Source: UBA4416 sp031539425
GTDB taxonomy: Bacteria; Bacteroidota; Bacteroidia; B-17B0; Aurantibacillaceae
Assembly (NCBI GenBank): GCA_031539425.1
Contig: JAVKLI010000056.1
Coordinates: forward strand, 1 to 13,914
Direction: 5' to 3'
DNA length: 13,914 nucleotides
The notes beneath the pieces were generated by a model. That model was not told where the DNA came from and ran no database searches. It was given only the letters and a program-made list of their open reading frames with translations. Positions 8,201 through 13,914 of the stretch are shown here, in pieces (within the stretch, counting starts at the first letter, position 1; every line of letters begins with the position of its first letter). Both the position numbers and the translations under genes were made by a program.

Positions 8201-11200
8201 CGGAACATCGCCTGCTGTAAAAGTAGTAACTGTTGTAATTACGCCAACAGGTAATCAATGTACAGCTGTTGGAAGAACTATTACAGCTAATATAATACCT
8301 TCTGGAAGCTCATTAACTACTGTATACTTAGATTATTCAATTAATGGTGTTTCTCAACCAACTTTACCACTTACCGGTGGTGACTTAAACGCTGCATCAA
8401 ATTGGACTATTGCCATACCAGCCATGACAGTAGAAAACGATAAGGTAGCTTGGAAAGTTGTAACAAAAGACATGGTTTACGCTAAAGTATTTGAAGGAGC
8501 AACCTATAAAGATAATCCTTTGTTAGGTTTTGTTTTAACTGCAACCGTTGCACCAAATCCAGTGTGTGCTACATTCCCACTTACCTTTCAAGCTATACCA
8601 GGTCATTCTATTTTGCCTGCTAATACTATCGCACACCCTGGAGTTTCTTTCGCTACTTCAGATGAGGATATTGCACAAGTATCGCTATCTCCTGGGTTGT
8701 TAAATAACTTATCTATATTTAATTCATTGACTTCACAAATAGGAACTGCCATAGGTGTATCGGGATCTTACTCAGATTTTACAGCTTTTGGTCCTTTTAC
8801 TTATACTGCCGGACAAACTTACACATTAAGTTTAACTAGTTACCAACAAGGTACAGGCCAGTATAATAACCTATTTGCAGCTTTTATAGATTATAACAGA
8901 GACGGCGTTTTTTCAAGCAATACTGAAAAAGTATATGCATCTACAGTTGCAGTTTTAGGTGCGCATACAGAAACTTTTGTAATTACAATACCAGCAACCG
9001 CTTGTAATGGTACGATGCGTATGAGAGTGATGAATAAAGAAACCACTACTCCAATTAGTACAGCTATTGAGGGTATCGGTTATGGTGAGGTGGAAGATTA
9101 TTTATTAAATATTACAAGTAATAATACATGTGGTGGTTTGCCTCCGGTAATTTCATATTATAATTGGAATGGAACTAGTAATTCTTTTACCAGTGAAGTA
9201 CTTAACCCTACAACTACTTTACTAACTAATAATAGTTATACAGCAGTGGCTGTAGATTTTAATGGTTGTACAATATCAACTCCAGCCCCATTAGAAGTTG
9301 CAGTTATACCGTTACCAGACACGCCATTTACAAGTGATGCTTCGCAGTGCGGAACCCGTTTTTCCAATGCCTCTGTTATGAGTCCAATTGGGGTATACAA
9401 TTGGTATGCTTCTAATACTGCAACTGCACCGGTATTACAAACAGGTTCATCATCTGTATACACAATTGTTCCACTTGCAAATACAACTACTTTATATGTT
9501 GTTGCAAATGATAGAGGTTGTTTATCTTCAGCTAGAGCGGCGGTGGTTACTACTGTTACCCCATTGTTAGACCCAATTGAATCATCTATAATTACAACCT
9601 CACTACAATGTAATGCTACACCTAATTTAACTTTAGCTACTACTCAAGGTACTTTGGCACCATATACCTACACTTGGATAGCTATTGGTTCAAATGCAGC
9701 AAATGCAGGCTTACCTAATGATATTAACACAGCCACTATTAATGTAAATCCAACAGTTCCTGGCACCTATTCTTATGTATCTAAATCATTTCAGGAGCTA
9801 TCAGGTTGTGCACTATCAAGCACTTTAACCATTAGAAAAGATTCTTACTTTTATGGAATTCCAACTATTAGCACACCAACTTTATGTTCTGGTGTAGATA
9901 ATCAGTTTACCATGAATTTTTATGACCAATTTTTTATACCTAGGTACACCTTATTACCAACTATAACAAATGCTTCTGTGCCAGATGAAGATGAAGATAT
10001 GGGCTACATTTCATTTGGACCACTTACCAACCAAACCACTCAGCATTCATTAGTTGGCACTATAGGTACAGCTACAGGATCTGCAGGTAGATATTCAAAC
10101 TTCTCAATGTATGGTCCTTTTACTTATACCGCTGGTCAAACATATACCTTGGAAATAGGCTCAATTACTTCAGGTGGGCCTTGGACAAATAGATGTGCAG
10201 TGTTTATTGATTTGAATAGAAATGATGTATTTACAGACCCTGGCGAAATGATATTTGTAGAACAAACAGTAACTGGATTAACACAAACAGGAGCGCATAC
10301 CACAACAGGATCAGTTACTATTCCATCTACAGCTTTTAATGGAATCAGTCGTATGCGTGTACTTGTAGGCGAAACATCAAGTATTTCAGGGTATCAAAAC
10401 TCTTACACTTGGGGTGAGTATGAAGATTATCAAATAAACATTGTAAGCAATAATGTAGGTGGTGGGCCAGCACAAAATATGGCTCAATTTGGATGGAACG
10501 TAAATAATGCAGTTATAACAGGTTCAGCTATGGTAAATACGTATTCAACATCTGTAACAAGTATATCAAACATGTCAGTTGTTGGTACTGCCACAACTAT
10601 GTTAGGTTGTCCTATTACTAGTTCATTATCTACATTTACCGTGCATCCATTACCGCCAGCACCATTGGTATTTCATTCAGACCAGTGCGGTTTTTTTCAA
10701 CACACTGCAACAGTTTCCAATGCCATTGCTACTACTACAAATGATATATTTATATGGTATAGTTTAAATACACCAACAGCTGTAGCTATTCAAAGTTCAT
10801 CATCAAAAACTATAGCTGCCATCATTAATACAACTACTATTTATTATGTATCGTATTTTAATGGTACTTGCGAAAGTGGTAGCCGTTCTACTTTAACAGC
10901 TAATGTTGTTCTACCAGATCCTATTACGGCATCAATTAGCTCTAGTACAGTTTGCCCTCGTGCCGATATAATTACTTTATCTGCTGCTTCTACAGGCACT
11001 AACATGGGTCCATCTTATGTATACACTTGGTTAGGAGGCTTAAATTCAGGTATGGCTAATACAATTACTGCTACTACCACTACAGTGATACCATTACAAC
11101 CTGGTACTTATGTGTATACTTTAACAGCTCAATCGGGATCTTGTGTTGCGATGACATCAACCGTATTAACATCTGTTAATGCCTATGTAGATCCATTAAA

Positions 11201-13346
11201 TATTGTAGCATCTCAAAATCCTGTATGTTTTGGTCAAAGCAATTCATTATTTGCTATTTATCAAAATACAGCAGTTAGCAATCCTATTTATACACCTAAT
11301 AGTGTTACGTTTCCTACTTCCGATGAAGACATTGGAAATGTAACATTTGGTTCATTAAATAATACATCTGCTATAAATTCATTAGTAGGAAGTATTGGTA
11401 CAGCAACAGGAACTGCAGGTGGGTATTCAGATTTCTCAATGTTTGGTTCTTATGTTTATTATTATAATCAACAGTATCAATTAGATATGACTTCACTTAC
11501 AACTGGGACAAGTTATGATAACAACTTCTCTGCGTTTATAGATTGGAATCAGGATGGTGATTTTAATGACTTAGATGAAAGAGTTATGTTTTCTGGATTA
11601 GTTCAAGTGTCAGGCGCACATTTAGAATCAACTGTTGTTGTTGTTCCGTCACATGCAAAATCTGGAAAAACAAGATTACGTGTAATGAATAAAGAAGGTG
11701 GAAATATTACAAGTGCTACTACTAGTGTATTTTGGGGTGAGGTTGAAGATTATTCTATTATCATTATGGATCAATTAAATACAGTATGGTATGAAAATTC
11801 ACTAATAACAAGTAATACCACATCGTCATTTTCAATTGCAAGTGTAACTTCTACTAATACATACAGTGTAGAATTAACAAATTCATTTGGTTGTAAGATA
11901 CCAGCTAATGTTGTAACAGTAACGCCAATAGCTTTACCAGTAATTAATTTAGTGGCGTCAAATCCGGCTATTTGCGCTGGTTCAACTAATACAATTACTG
12001 CTACGGGTAATTCATCTACATTGGTATGGGCGCATAACAATGCCACTACTAATACAATAGTTGTAAATCCATTAATAACTACCGAATATACAGTAAGAGG
12101 AATGTTAAATGGCTGTTTTGAAAATAAATCAATCATACTTGCTGTAATTCCTGTACCAACAATGACGGTAACGCCAGCAATTGTTACAGCAATTTGCCCT
12201 AATACTTCAAATACTTTAGTAGCTTCTGCTTCTCAACCATTAACCTATACTTGGAATCCATCAGGTAGTACATCTAACTCTGTTTCTGGTACTTTCTCTA
12301 CTACTGTTGTTTATAGCGTAACTGGAACTAATGGACAATGTTCTACCTCTTCTGTTATTACGGTTGTTGTTAAAAACGAACGAATTACTACTAATTTAAC
12401 CCATAGCATGTTATGTTCAGTTAATCCTCAATCTCCAACAGTTACAACATCTGGTTATGCAGCTGGTACACTAACATGGACACCACTAGCATCTTTAAGT
12501 AGTTCTGCAGCGTTAACTCCATCTGCTACCACAGTGTACACGTTAGATGCAGTTTCAACTACAGGTTGTGCCCTAACTAGAACATTTGAAATTAGCCTAG
12601 TACAATCACCAGTAGTTTCAATGGTTGCTAACTCACCAATGTGGTATTGTATTGGTGGAAGCACTTCATTAACTGCGGCTACAGATGCAACAGAATCAAT
12701 AATTTGGATACCAAACCAAAGTATAACCACTAACACTTTATTAAATGTGGTAGTTAATCCTATAGCGTCTATGAACTATACATTTATCGCAACACGTAAT
12801 GGTTGTCAAACCACTTCAGTTGTTGCAATTGATGTACGTAGTTTACCTACTGCAACTATAATAGCATCTACAATAACACCATGCACGGGAGAAAGCGTTA
12901 AATTAGATTTAGATACTGATTTAGCTAATACTGCAATATGGAATACCGGAGCTACGACTAGATCAATTACTGTAACACCTACAACCACTCCAAATCAAGT
13001 AACTCCAGAATCATACACGGTTACTGTGTCTGATGGTAATTGTACGGTTAGCAAGTCAATTACGTTAACGGTTAACCCATGTATAGGAATTGAAGAAATA
13101 CACAAAGCTGTTATTTCAATATACCCTAACCCAGTAGTAGATAAATTGGTTATTACGCTTACAAGCACTCAAATGCAAGGCTCTAAGTTTAATATTTATG
13201 ATGCGCTTGGTAAGTTAGTATCAACACAAGAGTTAAAACTACAAACTACTGTAATTGATATGTCAAACCTTGCAAGTGGTGTTTATATGTACCAAGTAGA
13301 ACATAAACAAAGTAAATTTGCTCAAGGCAAATTGATTAAACAATAA
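5247..13346 (+). CDS. Giant secreted beta-helix / GEVED / Ig-like protein with T9SS type A sorting domain
   Basis: An exported protein of 2699 residues. A signal peptide spans residues 1 to about 25 (lysine, hydrophobic stretch ISMLFLTSVF, then YAQ). From about 27 to 984 it is an Asn/Thr/Ser-rich parallel beta-helix, opening with GVKTIPIDYATIGAAL and closing with DVGADEF (978-984). Three GEVED domains follow at about 1130-1290, 1575-1735 and 2018-2176, each with a TSDEDI-type start, a calcium-loop-like FIDxNxxxxF and a GEVEDY or GEYEDY end. Ig-like linkers of roughly 240-280 residues separate them. About five more Ig-like repeats fill 2177-2612. Residues about 2617-2699 are a T9SS type A sorting domain (IYPNPVVDKL, YDALGKLV, LASGVYMYQV, KLIKQ). 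The protein should cross the outer membrane by the type IX system and be released or anchored after domain removal. No catalytic motif is visible; an adhesive or structural role is inference. It is a single-gene unit between a promoter and a strong terminator. Confidence 0.93.
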   Translation: MKISSSITKTSMFISMLFLTSVFYAQLSGVKTIPIDYATIGAALNDINAQGVNGPLTINIPAGYTETVTAPGGYSLTATGTATSPIIFQKSGAGANPILYAMFGVATHTSTQQDGILMLIGSDYVTIDGIDFVDPFIFTAVQSATANIRTAEFALALFKASAFNGCQYNTIINCSFRLNREAANRAGIFTMTSGGMGIIITNALYNNCITTLTANISLTPTTVVNPEGANSFNKIYSNTFNNCYTPISIVGLIDNAPYLAADRGNDIGGNSIATGNKINTFAGVLYTAAPATAAGIIAAGQYNLNVSFNEVYNNKNNTGVFHGGTIRAISVGSAIGANVTINSNTVSLSSTLTAANGGIFIENISPGTIPTLTPSLITNTINIRNNIITGSVFSNTTATGILTFIQNTGQAAYLNLTNNTVNNNTFRHTTSIILGIHNNAIIYTKNNFNNNYFSITQTNTATVMGGTHNYMYNQLGIISSSVNFMNNVIENVQLSNPTFTNIVAMSGTENYFYNGASSKVLNFSNNAVRNMTLNSSGSMYLFYNTGNTDSLLTVANNTFTNINKLSNAGFIYGYYCTVSSSEKSQQYIYNNIFTSIVRTHTATGTGGFYAIYNTDGSAANYPRKYIYDNVINNINFTNATGTNWPLYLNYLGNGNTPIGSKIYNNSVTNYSTSGSCYGIYLGTVNSLSVGVEIYNNKFDNMFQFHTSNVLSAMYLTGNSTLGFPSLKVYNNKITNLTHFGASSVLRPIHVLSINQLDFYNNYIGNIYAPNANTPLGIEAIYINPTINDRINIHNNTIRLDAVSTTTVAGAQFGSAVISVANNNAKIELKNNILLNLSTPIVPSNTTHVFSVVYKRVDANHTNHLKTSNNNFMSAGTPGPNNLIFWDSQTSTTVPLAATVYSNVAAYQATVTPADIVTHTLTPAFMSMVSSNPNYLHIDASVSTPLESGGAASTLAITDYDNDIRFGETGYAGNGTSKDVGADEFNGTSPAVKVVTVVITPTGNQCTAVGRTITANIIPSGSSLTTVYLDYSINGVSQPTLPLTGGDLNAASNWTIAIPAMTVENDKVAWKVVTKDMVYAKVFEGATYKDNPLLGFVLTATVAPNPVCATFPLTFQAIPGHSILPANTIAHPGVSFATSDEDIAQVSLSPGLLNNLSIFNSLTSQIGTAIGVSGSYSDFTAFGPFTYTAGQTYTLSLTSYQQGTGQYNNLFAAFIDYNRDGVFSSNTEKVYASTVAVLGAHTETFVITIPATACNGTMRMRVMNKETTTPISTAIEGIGYGEVEDYLLNITSNNTCGGLPPVISYYNWNGTSNSFTSEVLNPTTTLLTNNSYTAVAVDFNGCTISTPAPLEVAVIPLPDTPFTSDASQCGTRFSNASVMSPIGVYNWYASNTATAPVLQTGSSSVYTIVPLANTTTLYVVANDRGCLSSARAAVVTTVTPLLDPIESSIITTSLQCNATPNLTLATTQGTLAPYTYTWIAIGSNAANAGLPNDINTATINVNPTVPGTYSYVSKSFQELSGCALSSTLTIRKDSYFYGIPTISTPTLCSGVDNQFTMNFYDQFFIPRYTLLPTITNASVPDEDEDMGYISFGPLTNQTTQHSLVGTIGTATGSAGRYSNFSMYGPFTYTAGQTYTLEIGSITSGGPWTNRCAVFIDLNRNDVFTDPGEMIFVEQTVTGLTQTGAHTTTGSVTIPSTAFNGISRMRVLVGETSSISGYQNSYTWGEYEDYQINIVSNNVGGGPAQNMAQFGWNVNNAVITGSAMVNTYSTSVTSISNMSVVGTATTMLGCPITSSLSTFTVHPLPPAPLVFHSDQCGFFQHTATVSNAIATTTNDIFIWYSLNTPTAVAIQSSSSKTIAAIINTTTIYYVSYFNGTCESGSRSTLTANVVLPDPITASISSSTVCPRADIITLSAASTGTNMGPSYVYTWLGGLNSGMANTITATTTTVIPLQPGTYVYTLTAQSGSCVAMTSTVLTSVNAYVDPLNIVASQNPVCFGQSNSLFAIYQNTAVSNPIYTPNSVTFPTSDEDIGNVTFGSLNNTSAINSLVGSIGTATGTAGGYSDFSMFGSYVYYYNQQYQLDMTSLTTGTSYDNNFSAFIDWNQDGDFNDLDERVMFSGLVQVSGAHLESTVVVVPSHAKSGKTRLRVMNKEGGNITSATTSVFWGEVEDYSIIIMDQLNTVWYENSLITSNTTSSFSIASVTSTNTYSVELTNSFGCKIPANVVTVTPIALPVINLVASNPAICAGSTNTITATGNSSTLVWAHNNATTNTIVVNPLITTEYTVRGMLNGCFENKSIILAVIPVPTMTVTPAIVTAICPNTSNTLVASASQPLTYTWNPSGSTSNSVSGTFSTTVVYSVTGTNGQCSTSSVITVVVKNERITTNLTHSMLCSVNPQSPTVTTSGYAAGTLTWTPLASLSSSAALTPSATTVYTLDAVSTTGCALTRTFEISLVQSPVVSMVANSPMWYCIGGSTSLTAATDATESIIWIPNQSITTNTLLNVVVNPIASMNYTFIATRNGCQTTSVVAIDVRSLPTATIIASTITPCTGESVKLDLDTDLANTAIWNTGATTRSITVTPTTTPNQVTPESYTVTVSDGNCTVSKSITLTVNPCIGIEEIHKAVISIYPNPVVDKLVITLTSTQMQGSKFNIYDALGKLVSTQELKLQTTVIDMSNLASGVYMYQVEHKQSKFAQGKLIKQ
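5325..8198 (+). other. Region encoding the Asn-rich parallel beta-helix
   Basis: Residues about 27-984 show irregular rungs of roughly 28-35 residues with recurring NN ladders, for example IYNNSVTN, IYNNKFDN, VYNNKITN, FYNNYIGN and IHNNTIRL between residues about 660 and 800. Stacked asparagines are typical of right-handed beta-helices, where they form a hydrogen-bonded ladder. The closing VGADEF motif is frequent at the end of such helices in this phylum. The fold is inferred from the pattern. Confidence 0.7.
8565..11774 (+). repeat. Three-copy GEVED supermodule, period about 443 residues
   Basis: Equivalent landmarks recur at a nearly constant spacing. The cysteine opening each unit is at residues 1107, 1547 and 1994. 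The residue after the DED motif is at 1142, 1585 and 2029. The D of FID is at 1215, 1655 and 2099. The first G of GE(V/Y)ED is at 1280, 1723 and 2164. Units 1 and 2 each contain a GEVED domain plus Ig-like segments; after unit 3 the protein switches to a different Ig-like array. DNA identity is mostly low, but 17 bases beginning at 8790 and 10113 are identical. Confidence 0.88.
11775..13082 (+). other. Region encoding the C-terminal Ig-like repeat array
   Basis: Residues 2177-2612 contain one partial and about five full Ig-like (PKD/CHU_C-like) units of 70-85 residues. Each follows the pattern of a first-strand Cys, a central Trp (LVW, YTW, LTW, IIW, AIW), a T-x-Y-T/S-V strand and a second Cys before the last strand. 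The cysteines are probably paired as disulfides in the exported protein. This array would act as a stalk or spacer before the sorting domain. Confidence 0.7.
13095..13343 (+). other. T9SS type A (Por) sorting domain coding segment
   Basis: The last about 83 residues match the type A C-terminal domain: ISIYPNPVVDKLVI at the start, FNIYDALGKLV in the middle, a YQVE strand, and KLIKQ at the end. This domain targets cargo to the type IX translocon and is normally cleaved by the PorU sortase. Confidence 0.93.
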
Positions 13347-13366
13347 AAGTTTAAAGTTCTAAATCT

Positions 13367-13404
13367 AAAAAACCCCCTTAGGAAATTTTCTAAGGGGGTT
13401 TTTT
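13367..13404. terminator. Strong bidirectional intrinsic terminator
   Basis: A 15-bp perfect stem (13367-13381 pairing with 13390-13404) encloses an 8-nt loop. The core is CCCCCTTAG/CTAAGGGGG, and the stem base is A6 opposite T6, so a U-run follows the hairpin on either strand. It starts 21 nt after the stop codon of the giant gene and would also block transcription coming from the right. Confidence 0.93.
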
Positions 13405-13705
13405 GTTAATATAGGTTTGCTTAAAGATTGCTTAAAAACAGTGAGACGTACGCCTCCACTGTACCAAGTGCATAAAATGAGACTGCTACAAAACTAAAGG
13501 TTAAAAATTTTATTAGTTCTCGTCATTTTTCATGTGTGAGTATGTAAAATTTTTACACGTTTTTTAGTGTAAACTACAGCATTTTTAATGTTTTAGCTAA
13601 TATGTTTAGTACCTTTTTAGGATTTAATTCCACTATTGGCTGCCTGTAAAGGTTGTAACAAATACTATTATAATAGGCAATATTCAATTATAATATGTTT
13701 TTTAA
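13405..13705. other. Non-coding spacer between the terminator and the mobile element
   Basis: I see no gene here; all ORFs are very short. It holds a 9-bp direct repeat TTGCTTAAA (13417-13425 and 13428-13436), an imperfect hairpin CAGTGAG/CTCCACTG around CGTACG (13439-13461), overlapping inverted repeats at 13543-13573, and a perfect 12-bp palindrome CTATTATAATAG (13665-13676). It may be an eroded gene or remnant of earlier insertions, but nothing identifiable remains. Confidence 0.6.
13543..13573. repeat. Two overlapping, mutually exclusive inverted repeats
   Basis: TGTAAAA (13543-13549) pairs with TTTTACA (13551-13557), and TTTACAC (13552-13558) pairs with GTGTAAA (13567-13573) over an 8-nt T-rich loop. 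The middle arm is shared, so only one hairpin can form at a time. The function is unknown. Confidence 0.6.
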
Positions 13706-13785
13706 GGGGAGTTCTATAAATTAAATATTGATAAATTCGGTAATCATATATTAATTTAATTATATGAATGTCAAGTAGTTAATTT

Positions 13786-13793
13786 TATATTTG
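13786..13793 (+). promoter_or_regulatory. Candidate -7 box for the transposase gene (TATATTTG)
   Basis: An exact match to the Bacteroidota TAnnTTTG box lies 21 nt before the transposase start codon. No clear TTG -33 element is found at the usual distance, which would suit weak transposase expression. Confidence 0.55.
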
Positions 13794-13814
13794 CACTATA
13801 AATACATCAATAAA

Positions 13815-13914
13815 ATGAAGACAGGTTACTATAAATCTAAAGGGAAAAAAGGATTGTTTGACGATGAAAATTCGTTAGCACTATTATCAGAAATAGGTAA
13901 TCCATTAGAAATGA
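13815..13914 (+). CDS. Transposase N-terminus, IS5-like (DUF772 type), truncated by the window edge
   Basis: Only the first 33 codons are present. The peptide begins MKTGYYKSKGKKG and continues LFDDENSLALLSEIGNPLEM. The pattern LFD(D/E)E...L..L..(I/L)G(N/D)PLE is characteristic of the N-terminus (DUF772) of IS5-type DDE transposases in Bacteroidota, where it precedes a segment reading roughly W/F-E-x-F-R. The catalytic domain lies outside the window, so family and integrity cannot be confirmed. The start is supported by an upstream consensus -7 box and an A-rich leader (AATAAA before ATG). Confidence 0.7.
   Translation, partial: MKTGYYKSKGKKGLFDDENSLALLSEIGNPLEM

Larger units (their letters stand above)
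13706..13914 (+). mobile_element. Left part of an insertion sequence, probably IS5-like (edge-truncated)
   Basis: A transposase gene starts at 13815 and runs off the window. The sequence from 13706 (GGGGAGTTCTATAAATTAA) is the only GC-containing, sharp-looking boundary in the AT-rich DNA before it. It lies at a plausible 109 bp from the start codon, so I propose it as the left terminal inverted repeat. The right end is outside the window, so neither the repeat nor the target duplication can be verified. Confidence 0.45.

Noticed and set aside
9388..9570. Plus-strand 60-residue frame inside the giant gene
   Set aside because: It is out of frame within the continuous long ORF and has no leader or motif.
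11771..12988. Minus-strand open frames up to 121 residues opposite the Ig-like array
   Set aside because: They are shadows of the real reading frame, which has clear domains through this region; the translations show no recognisable family.
13405..13705. Small gene or tRNA in the spacer after the giant gene
   Set aside because: I found no cloverleaf-like pattern and only very short ORFs, such as an 11-codon frame at about 13532.

Overview
The window looks like chromosomal DNA from a low-GC member of the Bacteroidota. Three signals support this. The largest gene encodes a giant secreted protein with GEVED domains and a C-terminal type IX secretion (Por) sorting domain. Promoter-like elements match the phylum's TAnnTTTG -7 box. 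Start codons follow A-rich leaders without Shine-Dalgarno sequences. I cannot place it below phylum with confidence.

Layout. Positions 1-259 hold a heptanucleotide tandem repeat at the left edge and an AT-rich leader. A tight plus-strand cluster follows: ychF (ribosome-associated P-loop ATPase, 260-1360), a class I dihydroorotase of pyrimidine synthesis (1369-2709) and a shortened, apparently degenerate methyltransferase-like protein (2718-3338), with 8-nt gaps. A small four-helix membrane protein (3341-3733, minus) converges on the cluster. It is divergent from purC (3871-4818), the SAICAR synthase of purine synthesis. Ribosomal protein bS21 (rpsU, 4839-5033, minus) converges on purC. Its presumed promoter shares a 213-bp spacer with the promoter of the giant gene and contains a run of 15 A.

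The right 60% of the window is a single 2699-residue exported protein (5247-13346). Its order is signal peptide, Asn-rich parallel beta-helix of about 950 residues, three copies of a GEVED domain spaced about 443 residues apart with Ig-like linkers, an array of about five further Ig-like repeats, and a T9SS type A sorting domain. A strong bidirectional hairpin terminator closes it. A roughly 400-bp spacer with several small inverted repeats follows. At the right edge begins a transposase whose first 33 codons resemble IS5-type (DUF772) transposases; it has its own consensus -7 box.

How the genes relate. The left half is housekeeping: translation (ychF, rpsU) and nucleotide synthesis (pyrC, purC). 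The right half is a lineage-specific surface or secreted adhesin-like protein next to a mobile element. I do not see a defence system, CRISPR array, biosynthetic cluster or other clearly new multi-gene system. The most noteworthy items are the modular giant protein, the degenerate methyltransferase-like gene and the poly-A promoter of rpsU.
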